Assembly: GCA_036009005.1 (NCBI GenBank) | Contig: DASYMP010000070.1 | Span: forward strand, 1-8,453 | Source: JACVRW01 sp036009005 | GTDB lineage: Bacteria; Actinomycetota; Thermoleophilia; Solirubrobacterales; Thermoleophilaceae | Reading direction: 5' to 3' | DNA length: 8,453 nt | Shown here: piece by piece, positions 1 through 5,143 of the stretch | Position numbering within the stretch: position 1 is the first letter of the stretch | How the letters are laid out: every line of letters starts with the position of its first letter | Notes under the pieces: model-generated | What the model saw: the letters and a program-made list of their open reading frames with translations, nothing else | Database searches by the model: none | What the model was told of the DNA's origin: nothing | Program-made: the position numbers and the translations under genes

Positions 1-354
1 GACGGTCCCGCCGAGGTAGTCGCCACGGCGCTCGCGCCGGATCACCGAGTCGTAGATCGCGCCGGTGGTCACGTTGGACCCGCGGCTGGCGTTGACGTCG
101 GTGAAGCGCTCGTAGTGGCCGAGGTCGAGGTCGGTCTCAGAGCCGTCCTCGGTGACGAACACCTCGCCGTGCTGGAACGGGCTCATCGTGCCCGGGTCCA
201 CGTTGATGTACGGGTCGAACTTCTGGATCGTCACGGAGAGTCCGCGAGCCACCAGCAGCCGGCCGAGCGACGCGGCGGCGATGCCCTTCCCGAGTGCGGA
301 GACGACGCCGCCGGTGATGAAGATAAAGCGGGTTTCCGGGCGGCTCTCGGGCAT
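1..354 (-). CDS. pyrG: CTP synthase, N-terminal fragment (cut by window edge)
   Basis: CTP synthase makes CTP from UTP, ATP and glutamine, the last step of pyrimidine nucleotide synthesis in the cytosol. Only the first 118 codons are visible; the gene continues past base 1. The fragment is the start of the synthetase (amidoligase) domain: a P-loop-like segment ITGGVVSALGKG at residues 13-24, followed by the family-typical stretches KFDPYINVDPGTMSPFQHG and EDGSETDLDLGHYERF and then SNVTTG. The C-terminal glutaminase domain is not in the window. The ATG at 354 is chosen because the conserved core begins about 9 residues later, as in other PyrG proteins, and no upstream in-frame start is evident. 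It lies 55 bases downstream of recN on the same strand, so read-through from the recN side is possible, but a weak promoter may also lie in the gap. The family assignment is very secure. Confidence 0.97.
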   Translation of the reverse strand, partial: MPESRPETRFIFITGGVVSALGKGIAAASLGRLLVARGLSVTIQKFDPYINVDPGTMSPFQHGEVFVTEDGSETDLDLGHYERFTDVNASRGSNVTTGAIYDSVIRRERRGDYLGGTV

Positions 355-409
355 CAAGTCTCTGGGAAGTCGAGTGTACTCATCTGCCCGGCGGACGACC
401 TGCTCGCGC
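355..409 (-). promoter_or_regulatory. recN-pyrG intergenic region with weak promoter / leader ORF candidates
   Basis: The 55-base gap between recN and pyrG holds two mutually exclusive candidate signals, both weak. On the minus strand TACACT at 378-373 fits a TANNNT -10 box; it would start transcription near 366 and leave a leader of about 11 bases. No convincing -35 is seen. Alternatively, a 9-codon ORF starts with ATG at 383 (MSTLDFPET) and ends in TGA at 356-354, sharing one base with the pyrG ATG (TGATG), which would allow translational coupling. No good Shine-Dalgarno precedes either start. Confidence 0.25.
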
Positions 410-2098
410 TCATGCGGCGGCCAGGAGCTCCTCGGCGTGCCGCCTGGCAGCCGTGTCCGATGCCTCCGCGCCGAGCATCCGGCACAGCTCCGCCACCACG
501 CCGTCGCCGTCGAGCGGCTCGACCGTGGTGAGTGCGGTGTCGGGGGCCGCCGACTTCTCGATGCGGAAATGGGCGCCCGCGAGCGCGGCGATCTGCGGCA
601 GGTGCGTGATGCAGAGCACCTGACGATCCTCCGCGAGCGCCCGGAGCCGCTCGCCGACCGCCCGGGCGGTCTGGCCGCCCACGCCGGCGTCCACCTCGTC
701 GAACACGAGCGCGCGCGACTCCCCCGCGCCCGCGACGGTCATCAGCGCGAGCATCACGCGCGAGAGCTCGCCGCCGGAGGCGGCCTCGCGAATCGACGCG
801 GCAGGGACACCCGGGTTGGGAGCGAGCATGAACTCGACCCGCTCGGCACCGGTCGGCCCGATCTCCGGCGCGCCGTCCCCGCGCGGCTCGAGCACGACCT
901 CGAACGACGCGCCCTCCATCGCCAGGGCGGCCAGCTCGTCGCGTACGGCGGCCGCGAGGCGCGGCGCGGCCTTCTCGCGGGCGGCGCTCAGGCGTGCCGC
1001 CAGCTTGTCGCGCTCCGTGCGCGCCTTGGCGAGCGCGGCCTCGGCGCGCTCGGTCTCCACCTCGGCCTGTTCGAGACGGCTCCGCTCGGCGCGGCAGCGC
1101 TCCGCGTGGGCCAGCACCGCCGTGACGCTGCCGCCGTGCTTGCGCTCGAGCCTGTCGTAGAGCTCGAGGCGCTCCTCGACCACGTCGAGCCGGCCCGGTT
1201 CGGATTCGAGCGAGTCGGTGTAGCGGCGCAGATCGGCCCCCAGCTCCTCGGCCTCGAGGCGAAGCGTCGTGAGCCGCGCCGCGAGCGCGTCCATCTCGGC
1301 ATCGGCTCCGTCCACCGGCTGAGCGGCCTGCTCCGCCGCCGCCAGCAGCATCCCGACCCCGGAACCCTCGCCGCTCGGCGAGATCGCCTCCGCGCCCGCG
1401 CCCGCGGCCGCGAGCAGCCCGTCCAGCGCGCGCAGCCTGGCGCGCTCGGCGCCCAGCGCCTCGCGCTCCTCCTCGCTCGGGTCGAGCGCCTCTATCTCCT
1501 CGATCTCGAACGCCAGCAGGTCGAGATCGCGGTCGCGCGTGCCCGCGCGCTCGCGCAGCTCCTCCAGCGTGCGCGCGAGCTCGCGCATGCGGGCGTGGGC
1601 TCCCGCGAGCGAGGCGCGCAGCTCGAGCTGGTCGCGCCCGCAGAAGCCGTCGAGCAGGTCGAGCTGCGCCGACGCCAGCGTGAGCCGGCGGTGCTCGTGC
1701 TGCCCGAAGAAGGCAACGAGCCGGCCGCCCAGCGCCTGAAGGTCGGCCGCGGTGGCCGAGCGCCCCTGGACGAAGGCGCGCGTGCGGCCCTCCGCGCTCA
1801 CGCGCCGGGCGAGCACGATCTCCTCGAGCTCCTCCCCCACCCGCTCGCGCAGATCGGCCAGCTCGGGCTCCTCGAGCAGCCCCGGCGGAAGCTCGAACAC
1901 GCCCTCCACGTACGCCTCGGGCGCTCCGGGCCGGACGATGCCGGAGCGCGCCTTGCCGCCGAGCAGCAGGTCGAGGGCGTGCGCGAGCACGGTCTTGCCG
2001 GCGCCCGTCTCCCCCGTGATTGCCGTGAGGCCGTCACCCGGCCGCAGCTCGGCCCGCTCGATCAGGAGCAGGTTCTCTATCCGCAGCTCGAGCAGCAC
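410..2098 (-). CDS. recN: DNA repair protein RecN (SMC-like ATPase)
   Basis: RecN is an SMC-like ATPase that acts early in recombinational repair of double-strand breaks, on the nucleoid. At 562 residues it has the usual family length. Domain order: N-terminal ATPase half with Walker A GETGAGKT at 29-36 and the RecN-typical GQHEH at 132-136; a long Glu/Arg/Ala-rich coiled-coil region at roughly 155-390, with a break near 230-265; then the C-terminal ATPase half with ABC signature SGGELSR at 441-447, Walker B LVFDEVDAGVGG at 464-475 and the H-loop His499 in ITHLPQ. All catalytic motifs are intact. The start is GTG at 2098; it gives the typical MLLELRIENLLLIE beginning, and there is no earlier in-frame start before the nadK stop. 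No clear Shine-Dalgarno precedes it. It follows nadK by 49 bases on the same strand. The gene for an ArgR repressor, often found between nadK and recN in other bacteria, is absent. Confidence 0.97.
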   Translation of the reverse strand: MLLELRIENLLLIERAELRPGDGLTAITGETGAGKTVLAHALDLLLGGKARSGIVRPGAPEAYVEGVFELPPGLLEEPELADLRERVGEELEEIVLARRVSAEGRTRAFVQGRSATAADLQALGGRLVAFFGQHEHRRLTLASAQLDLLDGFCGRDQLELRASLAGAHARMRELARTLEELRERAGTRDRDLDLLAFEIEEIEALDPSEEEREALGAERARLRALDGLLAAAGAGAEAISPSGEGSGVGMLLAAAEQAAQPVDGADAEMDALAARLTTLRLEAEELGADLRRYTDSLESEPGRLDVVEERLELYDRLERKHGGSVTAVLAHAERCRAERSRLEQAEVETERAEAALAKARTERDKLAARLSAAREKAAPRLAAAVRDELAALAMEGASFEVVLEPRGDGAPEIGPTGAERVEFMLAPNPGVPAASIREAASGGELSRVMLALMTVAGAGESRALVFDEVDAGVGGQTARAVGERLRALAEDRQVLCITHLPQIAALAGAHFRIEKSAAPDTALTTVEPLDGDGVVAELCRMLGAEASDTAARRHAEELLAAA

Positions 2099-2147
2099 CG
2101 TGCAGGTGTACCAGCGGCACCCGACGGAGCGCCATGAGCGTGACGGA

Positions 2148-2993
2148 CTAGTTGGCCAGGCGGCCGAACTTGTCGCGCAGGCGGTGGTAGAAGTTCGCGC
2201 CCGGCAGCTGGGCCAGCTGAGCGCAGCCCGGCTCGAAGCGGATGGTGATCGTGTCCTCGCGCGGGAGCATGCAGACCGAGCGCCCGTCCGTCGTCATCTC
2301 CACATCCTCCTCGCGCGAGCGGTTCGTGACGGCGAGCGTGTCGGTCGGGGCGACGACGAGCGCGCGCGCCGTGAGCGTGTGCGGCGCGATGAAGGAGACG
2401 ACGTAGCCCTCCACGCCCCAGGCAAGCACCGGCCCGCCGTTGGCGAGGTTGTAGCCGGTGGAGCCGGCGGGAGTGGCCACCACGAGGCCATCGCAGCGCA
2501 CCTCGCCGAGCTCCTCGTCCTGCACCGAGTAGGCCAGCTCGGCGACGCGGCCGGTGTCGCGGCGGTGGAACGAGACGTCGTTCATGCCCACGTGGTCGCC
2601 GCTCGAGGTGGTGGCCACGAGGCCGGGCAGGTGCATCACGTCGAACTCGCCGTTCAGCGCGAGCTCCACGCCATCGTCGAGCTCGTCGGGCTCGATCGTC
2701 GCCAGGAAGCCGATCGTGCCGTAGTTCACCGCGAAGACGGGCACCTCGCGCCCCGCGTAGCGACGGAGCGTGGTGAGGATCGTGCCGTCTCCGCCGAGCA
2801 CCAGGGCGAGGTCGGTGTCGCCGCCCGGCTCGGCGCCGAGCACCACGCCGTCCTGCGCCTCTATGCCGTGCTTCTCCACCTCGTCCTGCGGCACCCGCAC
2901 CTCGGCGCCCGCCCCCCGAGCGAGCTCGATCACCCGGCGCAGCGCGGCGCCGGTCTGCTCGGGCCGGGCGTGGCTGAAGACGGTCACGTTCAC
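2148..2993 (-). CDS. nadK: NAD kinase
   Basis: NAD kinase phosphorylates NAD to NADP using ATP or polyphosphate; it is the only source of new NADP and acts in the cytosol. The protein is 281 residues with this start. The diagnostic motifs are present: GGDGT at 67-71 (phosphate-donor/NAD site, with Asp69), NYGTIGFL at 90-97, the ND pair at 138-139, TPAGSTGYN at 174-182 followed by GGP at 186-188, and APHTLTAR at 203-210. Most homologues have TPTGSTAY; the changes here are mild. The GTG at 2993 is preferred over an upstream in-frame ATG at 3062, because it overlaps the tlyA stop as GTGA, has a Shine-Dalgarno 7 bases upstream, and puts VNVTVFSHARPE at the N-terminus as in family members. The extra 23 residues from the ATG would be Arg/Gly-rich and unlike NadK. 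tlyA and nadK are almost certainly co-transcribed and translationally coupled. Confidence 0.96.
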   Translation of the reverse strand: MNVTVFSHARPEQTGAALRRVIELARGAGAEVRVPQDEVEKHGIEAQDGVVLGAEPGGDTDLALVLGGDGTILTTLRRYAGREVPVFAVNYGTIGFLATIEPDELDDGVELALNGEFDVMHLPGLVATTSSGDHVGMNDVSFHRRDTGRVAELAYSVQDEELGEVRCDGLVVATPAGSTGYNLANGGPVLAWGVEGYVVSFIAPHTLTARALVVAPTDTLAVTNRSREEDVEMTTDGRSVCMLPREDTITIRFEPGCAQLAQLPGANFYHRLRDKFGRLAN

Positions 2994-3778
2994 GGCTCGG
3001 CCCTTCTCGCGGCGGCGTCGAGATCCTCCATGGCGCCCTCGCGCCCCGGCTCGGCGATCCACACGAACGTCTCGAGGTTGCCCGCCGGCCCGGGCAGGCC
3101 CGACGAGGCGTAGCCGAGCACGGACAGGCCGAGCTCCGACCGGGCGAACTCCCCCACCGCGATCAGCGCCGAGCGCCGATCGTCCGCGGAGCGCACCACT
3201 CCGCCCTTGCCCACCCGCTCGCGCCCCACCTCGAACTGCGGCTTGACCATCGCCAGCAGGTCGAAGCGCGGCGCCGCGACGCTCGCCACGGCGGGGAGCA
3301 CCTTGGTGAGGGAGATGAAGGAGAGGTCGGCCACGATCAGGTCCGGCGCGTATGGCAGCTCGCCCGGAGCGAGCGAGCGAGCGTTGCGCCGCTCCACCAC
3401 GATGACGCGCTCGTCGTTGCGAAGCCGCCAGTGGAACTCGCCGTAGGCCACGTCGAGTGCGATCACGGACTCCGCTCCGCGCTGGAGCAGGACGTCGGTG
3501 AAGCCGCCGGTGGAGGCGCCCACGTCGAGCGCGCGGCGGCCGGCCGGGTCGATCCCCAGCGCGTCGAGCGCGTTCGCCAGCTTCACGCCCCCGCGCGAGA
3601 CGTACGGCGGCGGCTCGGTCACGGCCACGTCGGCCTCGTCGGGCACCAGCTCGCCCGGCTTCACAGCGGGGCGACCGGCCACGCGCACGTCGCCCGCGAT
3701 CACAGCCGCGGCGGCACGCGAGCGCGATTCGTACAGGCCGCGCTCGGCGAGCAGGGTGTCGAGCCGCCGCTTGGCCAC
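2990..3778 (-). CDS. tlyA: TlyA-family rRNA 2'-O-methyltransferase (S4 + FtsJ-like domains)
   Basis: TlyA proteins methylate ribose 2'-OH groups in 16S and/or 23S rRNA using S-adenosylmethionine; in Mycobacterium this sensitises ribosomes to capreomycin. The old name hemolysin A is misleading. With the GTG start at 3778 the protein is 262 residues, close to the mycobacterial length. An S4 RNA-binding domain covers about 1-60 (RRLDTLLAERGLYESRS), then SRGGVKL at 61-67, the SAM motif DVGASTGGFTDVLLQRG at 85-101, ADLSFISL at 150-157, VKPQFEVG at 178-185 and a final GNLETF at 233-238. Lys66, Asp151, Lys179 and Glu236 match the K-D-K-E catalytic tetrad of this methyltransferase fold. A second in-frame GTG at 3799 would add seven residues (VAGYSPA). 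A TACTCT box exactly six bases before 3778 supports 3778 as a leaderless start. It is divergent from crcB (36 bases apart) and overlaps nadK downstream. Confidence 0.95.
   Translation of the reverse strand: MAKRRLDTLLAERGLYESRSRAAAAVIAGDVRVAGRPAVKPGELVPDEADVAVTEPPPYVSRGGVKLANALDALGIDPAGRRALDVGASTGGFTDVLLQRGAESVIALDVAYGEFHWRLRNDERVIVVERRNARSLAPGELPYAPDLIVADLSFISLTKVLPAVASVAAPRFDLLAMVKPQFEVGRERVGKGGVVRSADDRRSALIAVGEFARSELGLSVLGYASSGLPGPAGNLETFVWIAEPGREGAMEDLDAAARRAEP
3001..3008 (-). promoter_or_regulatory. Shine-Dalgarno of nadK
   Basis: GAGAAGGG on the minus strand lies inside the end of tlyA, with 7 bases before the nadK GTG at 2993. It is the clearest ribosome binding site in the window. 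It settles the nadK start in favour of the GTG that overlaps the tlyA stop codon. Confidence 0.7.
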
Positions 3779-3803
3779 GGCGGGAGAGTACCCCGCCACG
3801 GCG
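3774..3803. repeat. 9-bp direct repeat carrying the two candidate tlyA start codons
   Basis: GCCACGGCG occurs at 3774-3782 and again at 3795-3803, 21 bases apart, about two helical turns. On the minus strand each copy contains a GTG in the tlyA reading frame (3778 and 3799). The same stretch also has a 6-bp inverted repeat GGCGGG/CCCGCC at 3779-3784 and 3792-3797 around the TACTCT box. The repeat may be chance in such GC-rich DNA. Confidence 0.4.
3785..3790 (-). promoter_or_regulatory. Putative -10 box of leaderless tlyA
   Basis: TACTCT on the minus strand (3790 to 3785) fits the actinobacterial TANNNT -10 consensus. Six bases separate it from the GTG at 3778, so the expected transcription start falls on the G of the start codon. 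No Shine-Dalgarno exists in the gap, consistent with leaderless translation. No clear -35 is seen; a -35 would fall next to the start of the divergent crcB. Confidence 0.5.
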
Positions 3804-3814
3804 AACCAGCGGGC

Positions 3815-4171
3815 ATGACGACCCTGTTCGTGGGCCTGGCCGGCACCCTCGGCGTGCTCGCCAGGTACGGCATCTCGCGCATCACGCTGCACACGGACGC
3901 GCTCGTCTGGTCCACGGTCGCCGTCAACGTGGCGGGCAGCTTCCTGCTCGGCCTGCTGGTCGCGAGCCACTGGTTCGAGCGCGACGCGCGCGAGGCGCTC
4001 GGGATCGGCTTCCTGGGCGGATTCACCACGTTCTCGACGTTCTCCGTGCAGATCGTGATGGAGGTCGACGCGGGCGAGCCCGGCAGAGCCGCCGGCTACC
4101 TGCTCGCCTCCGTGGTGGGCGGCATCGCGGCCGCCGCGCTGGGCTATTCGCTGGGCCGCAAGCTGGCCTAG
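3815..4171 (+). CDS. crcB: Fluoride ion channel CrcB/Fluc
   Basis: CrcB (Fluc) is a small inner-membrane channel that exports fluoride and protects enolase and other enzymes. The protein is 118 residues with four predicted membrane helices at about 2-21, 31-50, 62-82 and 92-114. Conserved family features are visible: a glycine-rich first helix with Arg17 (GTLGVLARYG), NVAGSFLLG with Asn38 at 38-46, and the pore motif GGFTTFSTFS at 68-77, which carries the phenylalanines that line the fluoride path. Only one copy is present here, so it should act as a dual-topology homodimer unless another crcB lies elsewhere. The ATG at 3815 gives a full-length first helix. No strong Shine-Dalgarno or -10 box is visible, and there is no sign of a fluoride riboswitch in the 36 bases upstream. 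It is divergent from tlyA and lies 58 bases before the next plus-strand gene. Confidence 0.93.
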   Translation: MTTLFVGLAGTLGVLARYGISRITLHTDALVWSTVAVNVAGSFLLGLLVASHWFERDAREALGIGFLGGFTTFSTFSVQIVMEVDAGEPGRAAGYLLASVVGGIAAAALGYSLGRKLA

Positions 4172-4177
4172 CCGTCC

Positions 4178-4197
4178 TGTGTGAGCCACCTCACACA
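4178..4197. promoter_or_regulatory. Perfect CRP-family-like operator palindrome
   Basis: TGTGTGAG at 4178-4185 and CTCACACA at 4190-4197 form an 8-bp perfect inverted repeat around CCAC. Within it, TGTGA-N6-TCACA at 4180-4195 matches the consensus shared by E. coli CRP and the mycobacterial CRP homologue. Its centre (4187.5) lies about 40-42 bases before the predicted transcription start of the downstream membrane-protein gene, the usual class II activator position. It could also form a hairpin after crcB, but no T-run follows, so a terminator is less likely. Confidence 0.5.
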
Positions 4198-4215
4198 CCC
4201 CGGGCCGGGTCGGGG

Positions 4216-4221
4216 TAATTT
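4216..4221 (+). promoter_or_regulatory. Putative -10 box of the 4230 gene
   Basis: TAATTT stands out as an AT-rich hexamer in GC-rich surroundings and fits TANNNT. A start about 7 bases after the box falls at 4228, leaving a leader of 0-2 bases before the ATG at 4230. No Shine-Dalgarno is present. The place where a -35 would be expected is occupied by the end of the CRP-like palindrome and has no -35 match, as expected of an activator-dependent promoter. Confidence 0.5.
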
Positions 4222-4229
4222 CGATTCAG

Positions 4230-4589
4230 ATGAGCCGCTCAGCCGTCATCGGACACGCCCTCCGCGCCGCGCTCCTCGTGGTTGCCGGAAGCGCGTTGAT
4301 CGCCGGGCCGTTCCTGCTCGGGCTGGACGCCGGTCCGCTCGTGACCGGCGTGCTCGTGGGCTCGATCGCGATCGCGCTTGGGCTGGCCGGCACCGAGCCC
4401 GGTGCGCGCGGCAGCCTTCCGCTGTCGGCTCAGGCGGTCTACGACCGCGGGCTCGCGCTCGGACTGCTCGTCTCGGCGGTCATCTTCGCGCTGTTCGGCG
4501 AGCTCGAGGCGATGGGCCTGTTCGCGGCCGCCGGGCTCGCGGCGCTCGTGATGACCTCGGTCACCCGCTACAGCGCCGGCACAGCCTGA
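4230..4589 (+). CDS. Small four-helix membrane protein, function unknown
   Basis: I do not recognise this 119-residue protein. It has four hydrophobic segments at about 9-31, 36-54, 73-91 and 94-111. Two helical hairpins are separated by a polar loop near 55-72 (AGTEPGARGSLPLSAQAVYDR). Each hairpin is followed or preceded by charged residues: Arg2/Arg12 at the N-terminus, Asp72/Arg73, Glu91/Glu93, and Arg113 near the C-terminus. The two-hairpin layout resembles small actinobacterial SPW-repeat or DUF-type membrane proteins, but I see no SPW motif. There is no signal-peptide cleavage pattern and no cysteine. Codon bias and GC match the neighbours, so it is a real gene, not a shadow. The ATG at 4230 sits just after a TAATTT box and a CRP-like palindrome, suggesting its own regulated leaderless promoter. 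A terminator follows at 4637. Adjacency to crcB may or may not mean a link with ion homeostasis. Confidence 0.8.
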   Translation: MSRSAVIGHALRAALLVVAGSALIAGPFLLGLDAGPLVTGVLVGSIAIALGLAGTEPGARGSLPLSAQAVYDRGLALGLLVSAVIFALFGELEAMGLFAAAGLAALVMTSVTRYSAGTA

Positions 4590-4636
4590 CAAAGACTTCC
4601 TCTCACAGATCACATACGCAGTACTCCTCCCTCTAG

Positions 4637-4675
4637 AAATGGCTCCGCTCTCCCGGCGGGGCCGTTTCTTATTCT
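4637..4675 (+). terminator. Rho-independent terminator after the 4230 gene
   Basis: A 12-bp stem (4637-4648 paired with 4656-4667, including two G-U pairs) with a 7-base loop is followed by a T-rich tail TTTCTTATTCTT at 4665-4676. The AAA at the base of the stem pairs with the first T residues. It lies 47 bases after the stop of the 4230 gene. It should insulate osmC from upstream transcription. The preceding bases 4590-4636 are AT-richer than the rest and show no recognisable feature. Confidence 0.8.
4670..4675 (+). promoter_or_regulatory. Putative -10 box of leaderless osmC, inside the terminator tail
   Basis: TATTCT lies in the T-rich tail of the upstream terminator, with six bases to the GTG at 4682. 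This geometry is identical to that before tlyA and puts the expected transcription start on the first base of the start codon. No clear -35 is visible; that position falls in the terminator hairpin. Confidence 0.45.
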
Positions 4676-4681
4676 TGGGGC

Positions 4682-5137
4682 GTGTCGCGCTACGAGAGTC
4701 GCCTTCGCTGGACCGGCTCGACGGGGCTCGGGTGGGAGGGCTACGAGCGGGAGCACACCGTCACGGCGCCGCCGGCCGAGCAGGAGATTCGGGTCACGAC
4801 CGGTGAGTCACACGGCGATCCGAGTGTCCTGAACCCTGAGCAGCTGCTCCTGATGTCCGCCTCCTCGTGCCAGATGCTGTGGTTTCTCCACCTCGCGGCG
4901 AAGGCGCGGGTCGACGTCGTGGGCTACGACGACGACGCCACGGCGCTCATGCCGGAGGACGCCCAGCCCGTGCGCATCACGGAGATCACGCTGCGGCCGC
5001 GGATACGTGTGAGCGGCGACGTGAACGAGGAGCGCATCCGGAAGCTCGTGGACACCGCGCACGAACACTGCTTCATCGCCAACAGCCTCAACTGCTCGAT
5101 GAGTATCGAGTTCTCGGTCGAACCCGTTGTAGCCTGA
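4682..5137 (+). CDS. OsmC-family thiol peroxidase-like protein
   Basis: OsmC/Ohr proteins are cytosolic homodimers that reduce organic hydroperoxides and related oxidants through two redox cysteines. This 151-residue protein has the family fold: a beta-rich N-terminal part, NPEQLLLMSASSCQMLWFLH at 51-70 with the first conserved Cys63 on the central helix, and AHEHCFIANSL at 126-136 with the second conserved Cys130. A third cysteine, Cys138, follows in the last strand (NCSMSIEFSVE). The length is normal for the family. The closest subgroup cannot be fixed by eye; it looks like a general OsmC protein, not a classical Ohr. The start is GTG at 4682, giving the typical SRYESRLRWTG beginning and lying six bases after a TATTCT box, probably leaderless. 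The M42 peptidase gene begins 6 bases after its stop, so the two are probably in one transcript. Confidence 0.92.
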   Translation: MSRYESRLRWTGSTGLGWEGYEREHTVTAPPAEQEIRVTTGESHGDPSVLNPEQLLLMSASSCQMLWFLHLAAKARVDVVGYDDDATALMPEDAQPVRITEITLRPRIRVSGDVNEERIRKLVDTAHEHCFIANSLNCSMSIEFSVEPVVA

Positions 5138-5143
5138 TCCGCG

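Noticed and set aside
152..2137. A 661-codon plus-strand open frame lying opposite recN
   Set aside because: It is antisense to a complete RecN with all ATPase motifs. Long open antisense frames are expected in DNA with strong third-position GC bias, and its translation is Arg/Ala/Leu-rich without recognisable motifs.
2994..3062. Upstream ATG start for nadK at 3062
   Set aside because: It would add 23 Arg/Gly-rich residues lying within tlyA and ignore the GTGA overlap and the Shine-Dalgarno at 3001-3008.
3700..3814. Fluoride riboswitch before crcB
   Set aside because: Only 36 bases separate crcB from tlyA, and I could not find the riboswitch's conserved pseudoknot elements there or in the adjacent tlyA coding sequence.
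4178..4197. Intrinsic terminator of crcB
   Set aside because: The inverted repeat is short and followed by C-rich sequence, not T residues. The TGTGA-N6-TCACA core and promoter spacing fit an operator better, though a weak terminator role is not excluded.
3779..4198. N-terminal extension of tlyA across crcB (frame open from 4198)
   Set aside because: The extra 140 codons are antisense to a clear CrcB, and the S4 domain begins right after 3778.
4590..4636. Small RNA or tRNA in the AT-richer gap after the 4230 gene
   Set aside because: No cloverleaf, no CCA end and no stable structure apart from the terminator that follows.
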